From Planctomycetota bacterium (GTDB taxonomy: Bacteria > Planctomycetota > Planctomycetia > Pirellulales > Pirellulaceae), in NCBI GenBank assembly GCA_026692865.1, contig JAPLNI010000026.1:207135-271134 (forward strand): a DNA stretch of 64,000 nucleotides, written 5' to 3'. The notes under the pieces are model-generated. The model saw only the letters and a list, made by a program, of their open reading frames with translations. It searched no databases and was not told the DNA's origin. Positions 9,232-19,100 of this stretch are shown piece after piece. Position 1 is the stretch's first letter. Each line of letters begins with the position of its first letter. The position numbers were made by a program, and so were the translations under genes.

Positions 9232-9378
9232 TTGAGCCGCTAGCGCTAACCGCGTCTGTAGACCCAACTTAAAATGCGACAACCCCGACCACAATCCCCA
9301 ACGGACGGCCTCATACTGTCGAGAATTTCGGTTTAACGGTATTTGAATCAATTTTCGTGGCTAGCGCCATCGGCTCAA
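9232..9378. repeat. Dispersed palindromic element, family A copy 2 (fills the 9204-9517 spacer)
   Basis: The left end TTGAGCCGCTAGCGCTAACC and the reverse complement of the right end, TTGAGCCGATGGCGCTAGCC, agree at 17 of 20 positions, so this about 147 bp segment looks like a short MITE-like element with terminal inverted repeats. The interior is not shared with the other copies. The rest of the 314 bp gap, 9379-9517, shows nothing else that I can identify apart from the upstream region of the next gene. Confidence 0.7.
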
Positions 9379-9517
9379 ATGCGGGGCGAATAGTAGTCGT
9401 TTCCATTTTCGAGACTATCGCAATCAACTCAATTCATTGGAAGATTGGTTGATTGTCTGAGCCTTCCAGCCAAGCTATGATGGAACCCTTGTTGATAGTT
9501 CCATTCTCTCTAAGGTT

Positions 9518-10315
9518 ATGACAATGCGGTTAATACTTTCTTTCATGGTTTTGTTTTTTGCGTCGACAATAGCTCTATCGTCCAACGCTCAGGAGTATCT
9601 CACAGGTATTCAATGGCAAATGCCACCGATTATCAAAGCTGGTGCTACCGATGCTCAACCACCATCCGATGCGATTGTTTTGTTTGATGGAAAGGATCTG
9701 TCAGCTTGGGAAAATGGAGAACAGTGGAAGATCGAAGACGGTGTTATGGTCTCTGGAAAAGGCTTCGTGAAGACGAAGCAAACGTTTGGAGATTGCCAAG
9801 TTCACATTGAATGGACAGCTCCAACGCCTCCGAAAGGAACCAGTCAAGGACGCGGCAACAGCGGTATCTTCCTCATGGGTCGCTACGAGATGCAAATCCT
9901 GGATTCGTACGAGAACGAAACCTACTTTGATGGACAAGCCGGTGCGATCTACAAGCAGACTCCACCGATGGTCAACGTGATGCGAGCGCCCGGCGAGTGG
10001 AACAGTTATGACATCGCTTGGACTTGCCCACGATTCAACGAAGACGGATCTCTCAAGTCACCGGCAGCGATCACTGCTCTTCATAACGGAGTTCTCGTTT
10101 TGAATCACTTTGAAGTGCTCGGTGATACGCCTTACAATCGCCCGCCAGCCTATACGGCTCATGAGAGCGTTGGTCCAATCTCTCTCCAAGATCATGGCAA
10201 TCCAGTTCGCTTCCGAAACATTTGGGTTCGCGAGTTAGTCCCAGCCAAAGGTGAGAAAACCCGCGAGCCCTTTATCCGCAAAGGTAAAGTAGATACACCG
10301 ATCGAGAAGAATTAG
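9518..10315 (+). CDS. Secreted DUF1080 (3-keto-disaccharide hydrolase family) protein
   Basis: A 265-residue protein with a signal peptide (residues 1-24, ending near SSNAQE) and a single DUF1080 (3-keto-disaccharide hydrolase) jelly-roll domain. Family marks are LFDGKDLSAWENG at about residues 57-69, WKIEDGVMVSGKG, GRGNSGIFLMGRYEMQILDS at about 111-130, and a C-terminal PVRFRNIWVREL strand. Members are abundant in planctomycetes and related bacteria, where some hydrolyse 3-keto-glycosides; here the substrate is unknown. Export to the periplasm or surface is inferred. It is convergent with ruvC, with only 37 bp between the stop codons. Confidence 0.93.
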   Translation: MTMRLILSFMVLFFASTIALSSNAQEYLTGIQWQMPPIIKAGATDAQPPSDAIVLFDGKDLSAWENGEQWKIEDGVMVSGKGFVKTKQTFGDCQVHIEWTAPTPPKGTSQGRGNSGIFLMGRYEMQILDSYENETYFDGQAGAIYKQTPPMVNVMRAPGEWNSYDIAWTCPRFNEDGSLKSPAAITALHNGVLVLNHFEVLGDTPYNRPPAYTAHESVGPISLQDHGNPVRFRNIWVRELVPAKGEKTREPFIRKGKVDTPIEKN

Positions 10316-10352
10316 TGAGCTTGGGCTCCAAGTACACGCAAGTAGAAGCGTA

Positions 10353-10895
10353 TCACAGTGAATCGCGTTGGATCGCGCGGTTCACGATCGATCGTGATTC
10401 GTAATAGTGGCACAACGCTACAGCGATCGCGTCGGCCACGTCGGGCGGGTCAGGTGGTTCGGCGAGATTCAACTGGAGAGCAACAGCTGACTGCATCTGT
10501 GATTTAGGTGCTCGGCCGTTTCCGGTCAGTAGCTTCTTGACTTTCGTCGCAGCATACGAGTTTACTGGTAGGCCTCGCATTGCTGCTGTCATGCACAGGA
10601 CCCCACGCGCATGTCCCATCAAGATTGCTGTTCGAGGACGCTCGTAGTGTGAGTAGAGCTGTTCGATTGCGACAGCGTTGATTGGATGGCTGTCGAGTAT
10701 CTCGATGACTCCTTGATGGAGTTCAAAGAGACGCTTCTCGAGCGTTTGAGCTCGTGAGATTCGCAGCACGCCTGCTTCAACCAGCAAAGGCTTCCCCGCA
10801 ACAATCGACAGCACGCCATAGCCTGTGATTGCAAGCCCCGGATCGAAGCCGAGTATAAGATTTGCGACAGATTTCTTCAAAGGTCTACAGGCCAT
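10353..10895 (-). CDS. ruvC: Holliday junction resolvase RuvC
   Basis: RuvC cuts Holliday junctions after RuvAB branch migration. The 180-residue form (ATG at 10895) has the four acidic active-site residues in RNase H-fold order: Asp18 in ILGFDPGLAITGYG, Glu78 in VAIEQLYSH, and Asp152 and Asp155 in PPDVADAIAVALCHY. A TTG at 10928 in the same frame would add 11 residues; the ATG gives the more usual length and places the first Asp near the N-terminus as in the family. ruvA and ruvB are not in this window. No strong Shine-Dalgarno is visible. Confidence 0.95.
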   Translation of the reverse strand: MACRPLKKSVANLILGFDPGLAITGYGVLSIVAGKPLLVEAGVLRISRAQTLEKRLFELHQGVIEILDSHPINAVAIEQLYSHYERPRTAILMGHARGVLCMTAAMRGLPVNSYAATKVKKLLTGNGRAPKSQMQSAVALQLNLAEPPDPPDVADAIAVALCHYYESRSIVNRAIQRDSL

Positions 10896-10976
10896 GGTTA
10901 AAAATGGACACGACTCGCTGATCGGCAAAATCTTCGAAATTGTATTGAAGCTTTCGCTGCGCAGTTATTCAATTTA

Positions 10977-11058
10977 TTGAGCCCGAGCCGCTAGACGATC
11001 TTATGGAGCCAAACTTATGAAACGGGCAGATATTGATGGGCTAGCGCCTCAGGCTCAA
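10977..11058. repeat. Dispersed palindromic element, family A copy 3
   Basis: The element starts TTGAGCCCGAGCCGCTAG and ends with GGCTAGCGCCTCAGGCTCAA, whose reverse complement begins TTGAGCCTGAGGCGCTAGCC, giving imperfect inverted ends about 80 bp apart. It lies upstream of ruvC and downstream of cysS, both on the minus strand. Confidence 0.65.
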
Positions 11059-11089
11059 AAGGCAAACATCTTTAATACTATGCAATGCA

Positions 11090-12733
11090 CTAGGACTTTT
11101 TCTGTTCCCACAGGGTTCCGTCTTTTCCATCTTGGAGCGTTATCCCCAAGCTGGCTAAGCCATTGCGAACGAGATCGGAAGTTGGAAAGTCCTTTTTCGT
11201 TCTTGCGTCGGCTCGTATCTGGATAATTAATTGCATGAGCCCCTCGACGACTTCGGCCGAGTCGCCTTCACTTTGCGAAGACTGCTTGCAAGGCTTTAAG
11301 AACAGGCCGAGTATTGCTGCTAGCTCGCGAAGGATCTTCACACCTTCGGTCAGCACGGCAACGTTCTCCGGCGTTCGCTTCTTTGAATCTTCCAAGCCTG
11401 TCGATTCGATCAATCGATTCAGGCATCGCGAGATGTCGAATAGATCGCTTACCGCACCACCTGTGTTAAAGTCGTCGTCCATCTTCGCGAGGAAACTCTC
11501 GCGAAGTCGCAGGACTTCAGAAATTGAGTCGCTCTTATCTTGCGGAGCAGCAAACTCACTTCGACGCTTGTTGAATTCGATTGAATATGCACTAACTCCT
11601 GCGATGCGTTCGTAGCGATCGAACAGTCGATAGAAAGTCTCCAACGCCGTACCAGCTTCTGCTAGCGGTTCATCGCCGAAGAGCGTTGTCGATCGATAAT
11701 GGGACTTGAGCAAGAAGAACCGGATTCGTTCCCCAGTTTGCTTTTCAATCAACTGCGCGAGTCCACCCGCTCCTTTGCTTCGCGAAATTTTACCAGCGAC
11801 ATCATCTACTGGTTCAGTGGTCGCGTTTACCGTGGTAGTTGTTGTGTCGGCACTGCGATCGCTTTTTCCACCGACTTTACCGGTCGCTGCACTGGCTCGC
11901 ATGAGACCATTGTGCATCCAGTACTTGACCATCGGAGCGTTGTGGCAGCATCGGCTTTGTGCCAATTCGTTTTCATGGTGTGGAAATACTAGATCGAGTC
12001 CACCGCCGTGGATATCAAAGGTCTTGCCAAGGATTCGCCGGCTCATCGCGGAGCATTCAATATGCCAACCGGGGCGACCTTTCCCCCAAGGACTATCCCA
12101 AGCAGGTTCGTTTGGCTTGGCTGACTTCCAAAGAGCGAAATCCCCAGAGGATCGTTTGCGAGCTGCTGCTTCACCCCCTTCACCTTGCTGGGCATCAATA
12201 CTGCGATTGCTTAGCCGACCGTATTGTGGATCTCGCGTGACATCAAAGAACACATCGCCGCCGCTGACGTAAGCAAACGACTGTTCGACAAGCTCTTGCA
12301 CGAACTTGATGATCTCATCCATGTTCTCAGTAGCGCGAGGCATGTGATCGATTTGATCGACCCCCAACGACTTCAGATTCGACAGGTAGTCGGCGGTCAT
12401 CTGTGTGGCGAGTTGGAACATCGAGATGCCGCGAGCTTTAGCAGAGTTAATCAGCTTGTCATCCACGTCGGTAATGTTCACAACCCACGTGACTTCATAG
12501 CCACAATAGGTCAAGTAGCGCTTGACCGTATCGAAAATGACCGGTCCAACCATGTGACCGATGTGAGCTTCGGCGTAAACTGTAGGCCCACACAAATACA
12601 TTCCAACTTTCGACGGCTCGATTGTTTCAAAAGGCTCTTTGACTTTTGAAAGGGTGTTGTAAATTCGAATCGTCGTATCCGGACGCGATTTTTCGGGCGA
12701 TACGGTCGGTGCGGGAGCAGTTGCTGCGGCCAT
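11090..12733 (-). CDS. cysS: Cysteinyl-tRNA synthetase
   Basis: CysRS charges tRNA-Cys. The 547-residue protein has the class I signature with HIGH at residues 57-60 ([11 protein letters not shown]), the zinc-binding Cys48 in YLCGPTVY, and the later ligands in WHIECSAM and HHENELAQS. The KMSKS loop is present as KISRS at about residues 313-317. Just before it is a Ser/Thr/Asp-rich insertion of roughly 30 residues (about 283-312) not usual in the family. The C-terminal anticodon-binding helical domain is present. The length is greater than the typical 460 mainly because of this insertion and a short N-terminal tail. Confidence 0.97.
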   Translation of the reverse strand: MAAATAPAPTVSPEKSRPDTTIRIYNTLSKVKEPFETIEPSKVGMYLCGPTVYAEAHIGHMVGPVIFDTVKRYLTYCGYEVTWVVNITDVDDKLINSAKARGISMFQLATQMTADYLSNLKSLGVDQIDHMPRATENMDEIIKFVQELVEQSFAYVSGGDVFFDVTRDPQYGRLSNRSIDAQQGEGGEAAARKRSSGDFALWKSAKPNEPAWDSPWGKGRPGWHIECSAMSRRILGKTFDIHGGGLDLVFPHHENELAQSRCCHNAPMVKYWMHNGLMRASAATGKVGGKSDRSADTTTTTVNATTEPVDDVAGKISRSKGAGGLAQLIEKQTGERIRFFLLKSHYRSTTLFGDEPLAEAGTALETFYRLFDRYERIAGVSAYSIEFNKRRSEFAAPQDKSDSISEVLRLRESFLAKMDDDFNTGGAVSDLFDISRCLNRLIESTGLEDSKKRTPENVAVLTEGVKILRELAAILGLFLKPCKQSSQSEGDSAEVVEGLMQLIIQIRADARTKKDFPTSDLVRNGLASLGITLQDGKDGTLWEQKKS

Positions 12734-13198
12734 CGTGCGTTACCAAAAGGTGAAAATTCAGGGGGTAAATCGAAAAATAAATCGATTGGGCGTGCCAATT
12801 AATAATGTGAGTATAGGAAGTCTAGCGAACCGACTAAACCCTGATTTTTGCGTTTCCTTTGTACACTTGCGACAACCGGCGGCGAAAACATTCATTACAG
12901 CCACGCCGGGAATCGAAGGCGGTCGAGGCTCTGCTGCTTCCGGTATAGCATCTGCTAAGTTGTCGATGTTCTAACGTTAGCTTGTCATTGCTCCTTTTTT
13001 ACTGTTGCATTCTGGAGCCGACAAGGCGGAGCGTCCGGTGGGTGAATTCCAGGCTGAGCCTGGAACGAGGGGCTGCCTGGAACCGAGAGGCGTCTTCAAT
13101 AATGAAAATTTAAAGAAGAATCACGGAGTTGTAGAAATCCACTATTATGAGCTCACAAGCACTGAATCCGCGGTTTTCGATTTTGGGGGGAATACAAA
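12734..13198. other. Intergenic region between divergent cysS and NCS1 permease
   Basis: This 465 bp spacer carries the start regions of two divergent genes. I found no convincing gene in it. A small plus-strand frame from 13005 overlaps the permease start and has no family character, and is treated as spurious. The one structured feature is an inverted repeat at 13047-13065, listed separately. Just upstream of the permease, 13185-13190 is a run of six G residues that serves as a likely ribosome binding site. Confidence 0.6.
13047..13065. repeat. Perfect inverted repeat TTCCAGGCT-G-AGCCTGGAA
   Basis: A 19-base perfect inverted repeat with a one-base centre, followed at 13066 by GAGGGGCTGCCTGGAAC which repeats part of one arm. 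It is in the middle of the divergent spacer. It might be an operator or part of a dispersed repeat; no second copy was found in the window. Confidence 0.55.
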
Positions 13199-14725
13199 TT
13201 GAGTACAAGCGCGTTAGCAGCATCAGACCTTGATAGCAATCTATCGAGTGATGCTATCATCAACTCAGATCATTACAGCCCCGACTTAGCCCCCACGACC
13301 CCTCAGCAGCGGACCTGGGCGACCAGAGATTTCATCGTCCTGTGGATCTCGCTGGCCGCTTGCATTCCGACTTATCAACTAGCTTCCAGTCTGATCCAAC
13401 AAGGGATGAGCTCTTGGGAAGCGATGTTTACCATTTTGGTTGCGAACTTAATCATCCTGGTTCCGCTGCTGCTCAATGCGCATCCGGGAGCGAAGTACGG
13501 AATATCGTTTCCCATCTACTGCCGTGCATCTTTTGGGATACTCGGAGCGAACATTCCCGCGTGCTTGCGAGCACTGGTGGGTTGCGGTTGGTTTGGAATT
13601 CAAGCTTGGATCGGTGGTTGGGCAATATACAAAATCATGACTGTTTTTATTCCTTCGTGGGAATCGCAACCGCCGATCGCAATGTTAGGAATCAACCTTC
13701 CGCAACTGCTTTGTTTATTGTTCTTCTGGTCGATCAACATGGCCGTTATCTCAATGGGCATCAACTCCATTCGATATCTCTTGAACATTAAAGCGCCTCT
13801 CTTAATTGTGCTTGGAGTGGCAATGTTGATTTGGGCCGTATACGCCGCTGATGGATTTGGGCCTCTCCTTAACAGGCCATCAAAGTTTGCGACGGGCGGA
13901 TCGAAGGCAGGTCAATTTTGGTCCTTCTTCTTCCCTGCGTTGACGGCCAACATTGGCTTTTGGGCAACACTCTCATTGAACATACCAGACTTCAGTCGCT
14001 ATGCGAGATCGCAAAGAGATCAAGTCACGGGCCAAACGATTGGGCTTCCCTTGGGCATGGTTTTGTTTTCGTTTATCGGCGTGGCTGTGACCAGCGCGAC
14101 TATCGTGATTTATGGAGCGTCCATTTGGGATCCAGTGGTAGTACTTAGCAAGTTCGAAAACCCAGTCGTTCTGGTGGTATCTCTTGTCGCAATTTGCATC
14201 GCGACCTTGGCAACCAACATTGCGGCCAACGTTGTAAGCCCGGCTAACGATTTCGTCCATTTACTGCCGAAACTCGTTTCCTTTAAAACTGGTGGATGGC
14301 TGACTGGCGTCCTTGGGCTTCTGATTCAACCCTGGAATTTGATTTCCGAGCCTGAGGGATATTTCTTTATGTGGCTTATCGCCTATTCATCGCTTTTGGG
14401 TGCGGCAGGAGGAGTACTGATCACGGATTACTACTGCGTTCGACGAATGCGATTGAATGTTGTAGATCTCTACAAGACAGATGGACATTACTGGTACAAG
14501 AATGGATTCAACCCCTGGGCAGTACTTGCAATCGCCGCTGGGATTCTTCCGTGTATTCCTGGTTTCATCGAGGTGACTTATCGATCAAGTATGACACCGA
14601 CCTTCTGGACCGATATCTATCACTACTCATGGTTCGTCAGCTTTGGAATTGCTTCGGTAGTTTACTTGTACGCAATGACTCTTTTCGATCGATCAGCTTT
14701 TGAAGTATCACGAAGTGAAAGTTGA
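13199..14725 (+). CDS. NCS1-family nucleobase/cation symporter
   Basis: A 508-residue polytopic membrane protein of the nucleobase-cation-symport-1 family, which imports purines, cytosine, uracil, allantoin or hydantoins with Na+ or H+. About twelve hydrophobic segments can be counted. Family features include the cytoplasmic N-terminus ending in a TM1 start (ATRDFIVLWISLAACIPT), GISFPIYCRASFGILGANIP and the conserved LNIPDFSRYARS, followed by QTIGLPLG. The start is TTG at 13199, supported by six G residues at 13185-13190 with an 8-base spacer; no ATG nearby gives a full N-terminus. The substrate cannot be told, and no catabolic genes are adjacent. Confidence 0.93.
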   Translation: MSTSALAASDLDSNLSSDAIINSDHYSPDLAPTTPQQRTWATRDFIVLWISLAACIPTYQLASSLIQQGMSSWEAMFTILVANLIILVPLLLNAHPGAKYGISFPIYCRASFGILGANIPACLRALVGCGWFGIQAWIGGWAIYKIMTVFIPSWESQPPIAMLGINLPQLLCLLFFWSINMAVISMGINSIRYLLNIKAPLLIVLGVAMLIWAVYAADGFGPLLNRPSKFATGGSKAGQFWSFFFPALTANIGFWATLSLNIPDFSRYARSQRDQVTGQTIGLPLGMVLFSFIGVAVTSATIVIYGASIWDPVVVLSKFENPVVLVVSLVAICIATLATNIAANVVSPANDFVHLLPKLVSFKTGGWLTGVLGLLIQPWNLISEPEGYFFMWLIAYSSLLGAAGGVLITDYYCVRRMRLNVVDLYKTDGHYWYKNGFNPWAVLAIAAGILPCIPGFIEVTYRSSMTPTFWTDIYHYSWFVSFGIASVVYLYAMTLFDRSAFEVSRSES

Positions 14726-14807
14726 GATTTGCAGTTCCAGAAGTAAGCGGCGAGCTTCGCAAATCTCGCAATTTTCAACGCAAGATCGGTATCGGCAATA
14801 CCACGTG

Positions 14808-15047
14808 TCACTCCATTCCGGGATCGAATAGCTTTCTATCGAACTGCTGAGCCAACTCTCCGGCGGATTGCAAAGCATGCACAAGCTTCTGCAATCGAGC
14901 CGCTGCCGGATCTAGCCGCTCGGTAACAAACTCTTCACCACGTTCGTCACGCCAAACTTCTTGGAGTTTTTGTGACTGCTCGTGCCAATCATTCGAAGCT
15001 GCTCGAATCCTGTTCGCACACCCCAAAAGGTCTTGTCGCAGTCGCAT
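14808..15047 (-). CDS. Small helical protein, unknown
   Basis: A 79-residue soluble, strongly helical protein without signal peptide. It contains the pattern WHEQSQKLQEVWRDERGEEF followed by a second helix (LQKLVHALQSAGELAQQF). The two-helix layout and the W near the turn recall small WXG100-like secretion partners, but the WxG motif itself is absent, so I do not assign it. It lies 45 bp downstream of the Gly/His-rich secreted protein on the same strand and may share its transcript. Confidence 0.5.
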   Translation of the reverse strand: MRLRQDLLGCANRIRAASNDWHEQSQKLQEVWRDERGEEFVTERLDPAAARLQKLVHALQSAGELAQQFDRKLFDPGME

Positions 15048-15092
15048 AATCGGCAGCTTGTTATGAGGACGAATTTTCGAGCAAGTCGCAGA

Positions 15093-16184
15093 TTACTTTG
15101 CTAGTGCCAAGGATTGAATGTCAAGTCCGGATGTCGGACCACTCGGCTCATTATTCATAGGTGCATCGATTGCGTTAGCAAAACGGCTTGCGCGATCTAA
15201 TTGGCCGTCCATGACAAGTAAACTCGCGAGCACCTTCAATTCAGATTTTCGATCGGTCTCTTTCGACAACGCTTGTGATGCGATTGTGTTGAGTAGCTTA
15301 TCCATCGAACCCGATGGGATCGAAGCAACAAACGATCGGATTGAACCACCAGGTAAATCGTTTCCGTTAGGATCGGCTTGATTCATCTTCGCGAGTTCCA
15401 GATAGCCAAGGACTTCTGTTGAGTCCGCTTTGTTTAAGGCGCCAAGTATGGCCGCGCGAATGTAGAAATGGCCCGGTAGCGACTTGTGAGACCTCATGAG
15501 CAGCTTAGCAGCAGCATAGCCTTCAGCGGCACCGCCTTGACGAGCCATATCATCGATCAGTGCGATCGCTTCGCTGGTCCATGCGTTGGATGGCTTGTAT
15601 GCGATTCTCGGAGCCGACGAAGCAACTTGCAAAGCTTGGCGAGTGTTCGACACTTGAAGCATCAATCCTTGGCCGCTTGTTGTTGGAAGATTCAAGCTTG
15701 GAGTCGTCGAGCAGACAGGGAGACAGGTTTGATAAAATACCGGTACCACTGGCGGCGGGCAATGCGGCAGGCAGTACTGGATAGGTTGATAATAAATTGG
15801 AGCACAGAAGACGCTTCGATAGACAATTGGACGGCACACGACGGGATTCAAGAAGACCGGCGAGACCCCGAAGCCACTGTGGAAACTACGATGGACCGGA
15901 AACCCAAACCCCACCGAACGAATTGGCGAGTAGAAGGACGTATGCCGAAAGCCCCCGCCCATTCCGTAAGCTCCCCAGGTCCCACCCCATCCCGAAAATC
16001 CAAAGGACGGGCCGAATCCAAAAGCACTTCCACCCCAGTGATTTCCACTCCAATGATGCCCGTGCGGCCAGTGGGCGTTGGCTTGCGAGCCCGTGAACGC
16101 GCACACGACGGTTGATGCAACAAGAAGCGACCGAGGTCCGAGGAATGACTTGACTACAGAAGCCAGTTTTAGAAATCGATTCAT
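15093..16184 (-). CDS. Gly/His-rich secreted protein with helical C-terminal domain, unknown
   Basis: A 363-residue protein when started at the ATG at 16184, which follows AGGAAA with good spacing and gives a proper signal peptide (LLVASTVVCAFTGSQANA). The open frame continues upstream into the start of the neighbouring isomerase gene and that extension is rejected. Mature residues about 40-140 are rich in Gly, His, Trp, Phe and Ser, then come Pro/Cys-rich segments (VVCRPIVYRSVFCAPIYYQP, CLPHCPPP). The last about 170 residues are helical, with TPR-like spacing (AAKLLMRSHKSLPGHFYIRA, LKVLASLLVMDGQLDRASRF). This layout is common among planctomycete surface proteins; no function can be assigned. 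Confidence 0.72.
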   Translation of the reverse strand: MNRFLKLASVVKSFLGPRSLLVASTVVCAFTGSQANAHWPHGHHWSGNHWGGSAFGFGPSFGFSGWGGTWGAYGMGGGFRHTSFYSPIRSVGFGFPVHRSFHSGFGVSPVFLNPVVCRPIVYRSVFCAPIYYQPIQYCLPHCPPPVVPVFYQTCLPVCSTTPSLNLPTTSGQGLMLQVSNTRQALQVASSAPRIAYKPSNAWTSEAIALIDDMARQGGAAEGYAAAKLLMRSHKSLPGHFYIRAAILGALNKADSTEVLGYLELAKMNQADPNGNDLPGGSIRSFVASIPSGSMDKLLNTIASQALSKETDRKSELKVLASLLVMDGQLDRASRFANAIDAPMNNEPSGPTSGLDIQSLALAK

Positions 16185-16254
16185 GGTCCCAGTTTCCTGA
16201 AATGATGTGCTTGAATATCGTCTCCATGATACCACGGAGGATGCGGAGGGATAA

Positions 16255-17181
16255 CTAAATTTTTGCTGGCATGAACTGACGAAGGTATCGATAGCTTTGC
16301 CGGAGCGACTCAATTCGAAGCTCCATAGAGCCTTCATACGAGCGATCCTCGACCTCGACACAAACACATCCATCATACTCAATATCGCCCAGGGTGCTAA
16401 AAAACGCCCCCCAGTCTACCTCTCCTAGCCCCGGGAGCTTCGGTGTGTGGAATTCGTTTGGATGAGCAAGAACTCCAACGTCATTGAGCCGTTGCCGGTC
16501 GATGCGAGCATCTTTTGCGTGGACGTGAAATAGCCGCGAGGAAAACTCCCTCATCGGTGCCAGATAGTCCATAAATTGCCAGATCATGTGCGAAGGGTCG
16601 TAGTTGAGCCCCAGATTTTGAGAGCTCAAATCATAAAACAGTCGCCTCCAAATTGCGGGTGAAGTCGCAATGTTTTTCCCACCGGGCCATTCGTCTTTCG
16701 AAAAAAACATCGGACAGTTTTCGATCCCGATTCGTACTGATTTCGATTCGGCAAGATCCAGAATTGGTTTCCAAACCTTAAGTAATCGCGGCCAGTTTTC
16801 TTCGAGACTTTGCTTTGGATTGCGACCAATAAAAGTATTTACCGTTGTGAGCCCCAGCTTGGGAGCCGCTTCGATGACTCGGCAAAGATGCTCGATCGCC
16901 AATTTTGATTCGGCTTCACCAGCGGCTAAGCAATTTGGGTAGTACCCCAAGGCGCTGATCGCAACACCAGAAGACTGAACCGTCTGCAAAATCGTTGCAA
17001 TCGATTTCTCGCTGAACTCAGTCAAGTCGATGTGCGTAACTCCTGCATACCTGCGCTCGGCCTTGCTTGGGGGCCAGCACATTACTTCCACGCAAGAATA
17101 ACCAATCTCCGCAGCGATCTTCGTGATCGCATCCAGCGACAGATCGGGAAGAATTGCGGAATGAAATCCAAGTTGCATCAT
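16255..17181 (-). CDS. Sugar phosphate isomerase/epimerase (xylose isomerase-like TIM barrel)
   Basis: A 308-residue cytoplasmic protein of the AP endonuclease 2 / xylose isomerase-like TIM-barrel family, which includes inosose isomerases and dehydratases. Features include the first strand [12 protein letters not shown], the metal-region [10 protein letters not shown] at about residues 150-160, NYDPSHMIW with the conserved Asp-Pro-Ser-His near residue 195, [10 protein letters not shown] and the C-terminal [13 protein letters not shown]. These four regions provide the divalent-metal ligands in the family. The exact substrate is unknown. It is divergent from the HtrA gene and next to the Gly/His-rich gene. 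Confidence 0.88.
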   Translation of the reverse strand: MMQLGFHSAILPDLSLDAITKIAAEIGYSCVEVMCWPPSKAERRYAGVTHIDLTEFSEKSIATILQTVQSSGVAISALGYYPNCLAAGEAESKLAIEHLCRVIEAAPKLGLTTVNTFIGRNPKQSLEENWPRLLKVWKPILDLAESKSVRIGIENCPMFFSKDEWPGGKNIATSPAIWRRLFYDLSSQNLGLNYDPSHMIWQFMDYLAPMREFSSRLFHVHAKDARIDRQRLNDVGVLAHPNEFHTPKLPGLGEVDWGAFFSTLGDIEYDGCVCVEVEDRSYEGSMELRIESLRQSYRYLRQFMPAKI

Positions 17182-17404
17182 TTTTTGTTCGCTCGTTTTT
17201 TTAAGGCCTGCTTAGAAGCATGTGATTTTTTTAAAGCCCGCGTGCTTGGCGTGGCCTCCGGTGAAAAAGTCGATACGCCGAGATCGACTCATTATTTTTT
17301 TCAGGGAGCAAACCACGACAGGCGACTAAACCGGCACAACATTTGTACCACGAAGAACTCGGCTGTTCGATTACCTGCCAAATTTCAAAGGATAAAATTA
17401 GAAA

Positions 17405-18967
17405 ATGAATCAAACACAAAATCGCTTCAACAAATCGACTCGACTTCGGTCACTTTTGGTCGCTGCCGGAGTTTTAAGCCTCGGCGGATTCTCGATGATG
17501 CAATCGTCGCAGATTCCTGGCCCTAGCGTGGCTTACTCGCAGCAAGCCGCTATCGCAGAAGTTTCCGCGACAGCACTCAACAACAAAGCCATTGCAAGTG
17601 CGGACCAACTCTCCTCCGCATTCCGCGACGTTGCGAAAACACTTCGCCCCGCCGTGGTAAGCATTCAAGCTGTTGCGGAATCTAAACCGGCTGCACGGGT
17701 TCGTGGCGGCCGAGGTGGTCAACCACAATTACCTCCAGGTATCCCACCAGAGTTCCGCCAATTTTTCGGTGGCGATGTATTCCCCTTCCAAATGCCAGGC
17801 GAAGACGAAGGTGCGCCTCTCCAAGGTCCACAAGGCCGTCGCAGTAGTGGACTTGGATCGGGTGTGATCGTCAGCCCCAATGGATACATCCTGACGAACA
17901 ATCACGTAGTCGAAGGGGCCTCCAAACTGGAAGTCCGTCTGAGCGATGATCGAAAGTTCGAAGCGAAAGTTGTCGGAACAGATCCCAAGATCGACATCGC
18001 AGTTCTGAAGATCGAAGCCAGTGGTTTGGTCCCTGCTCGCATTGGCGATTCCGCGGGTGCAGAAGTAGGTGATTGGGTGATCGCCATCGGAAGTCCCTTT
18101 GGATTGAATCAAACGGTAACCAGTGGAATCATCAGTGCCACTCACCGCGAAGAAGTTGGTATCACGCAATACGACGACTTTCTGCAGACCGATGCAGCGA
18201 TCAATCCTGGCAATAGCGGTGGTCCGTTGTTGAATCTTCGAGGAGAAATCATCGGAATCAATACAGCAATCGCTTCTCAAGGCGGTGGATTCAACGGAAT
18301 CGGTTTCGCAATCCCCTCCAACACTGCCAATAGCGTACTCCAAAGCATACTCAAGAACGGTAAAGTCGTCCGCGGTTTCATCGGAACGCAAATGATGACA
18401 GAAGAACGTGCTGAAGAACTTGGCCTGCCAAAGTTGACCGAGGGTGTTTACATCGAATCGGTGGCTGCCGGTGGACCTGCAGAAAAAGGTGGCATCAAAC
18501 CTGGCGACATCGTCCAATCGATCGATGGCGAAAAGATGACGAGCTTGTCAAAACTTCGACGTCATGTCGCTACTCTTAGCCCAGGAAACACAGCAAGCTT
18601 CGAAATCCTTCGAGATGGAAAGTTAGTCACTCTGAAGGTTACGATCGAAGAACAAACCGATGAGAAACTCGCTCAGCTTGCAACCAAGGGAGGCGCAGAA
18701 GCACTTGGAATCACCGTTGAACCTATTTCGCCAGAAATCGCAGCAGACTTCGGTCTAGAAGCGAACGCGGTTGGCGTGGTCGTTAAAGAAGTCAACAGCC
18801 AAAGCCCAGCTGCCAATGCGTTGCAACCCGGCGAAATCATCCTGGAAGTCAACGGAATTAAGATTTCGAGTGCCGAAGAATTCAAAGCCGCTGCCAACAA
18901 AGGCAAAGGAGTAGTTCGACTACTTGTCAGAAACGCAACTTCGACACGAATGGTGATCGTGAAGTAG
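17405..18967 (+). CDS. HtrA/DegP-type periplasmic serine protease
   Basis: A 520-residue Do-like protease/chaperone for envelope quality control. A signal peptide covers about residues 12-46. The S1C protease domain has the full triad: His167 (LTNNHVVEG), Asp197 (PKIDIAVLK) and Ser271 (NPGNSGGPL), with a typical flexible loop rich in Gly and Pro between residues 100 and 148. Two PDZ domains follow (about 310-410 and 430-515). It is complete and apparently active, unlike the protein at 27076. The start ATG gives the signal peptide directly. A terminator-like hairpin follows. Confidence 0.96.
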   Translation: MNQTQNRFNKSTRLRSLLVAAGVLSLGGFSMMQSSQIPGPSVAYSQQAAIAEVSATALNNKAIASADQLSSAFRDVAKTLRPAVVSIQAVAESKPAARVRGGRGGQPQLPPGIPPEFRQFFGGDVFPFQMPGEDEGAPLQGPQGRRSSGLGSGVIVSPNGYILTNNHVVEGASKLEVRLSDDRKFEAKVVGTDPKIDIAVLKIEASGLVPARIGDSAGAEVGDWVIAIGSPFGLNQTVTSGIISATHREEVGITQYDDFLQTDAAINPGNSGGPLLNLRGEIIGINTAIASQGGGFNGIGFAIPSNTANSVLQSILKNGKVVRGFIGTQMMTEERAEELGLPKLTEGVYIESVAAGGPAEKGGIKPGDIVQSIDGEKMTSLSKLRRHVATLSPGNTASFEILRDGKLVTLKVTIEEQTDEKLAQLATKGGAEALGITVEPISPEIAADFGLEANAVGVVVKEVNSQSPAANALQPGEIILEVNGIKISSAEEFKAAANKGKGVVRLLVRNATSTRMVIVK

Positions 18968-19017
18968 TAATCGTGAATAAAAAGACTTGTGCGAAAGCAA
19001 TCGCCGCTCTCTTAAGT

Positions 19018-19055
19018 AACAAAGCCCATTTGGAAACAACTGGGCTTTGTTTGTT
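19018..19055 (+). terminator. Rho-independent terminator of the HtrA gene
   Basis: The arms AACAAAGCCCA (19018-19028) and TGGGCTTTGTT (19041-19051) are perfectly complementary with a 12-base loop and are followed by TGTTT. It is about 50 bp after the HtrA stop codon and before the convergent oxidoreductase gene, where a terminator would be expected. Confidence 0.85.
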
Positions 19056-19100
19056 TACAAATTTTAATCAACTAGTGCTGAGTCCAGATTAGATTTTTGG

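Noticed and set aside
16185-16382. Upstream extension of the Gly/His-rich protein
   Set aside because: It overlaps the start of the isomerase gene and would bury the signal peptide; the ATG at 16184 has a good ribosome binding site.
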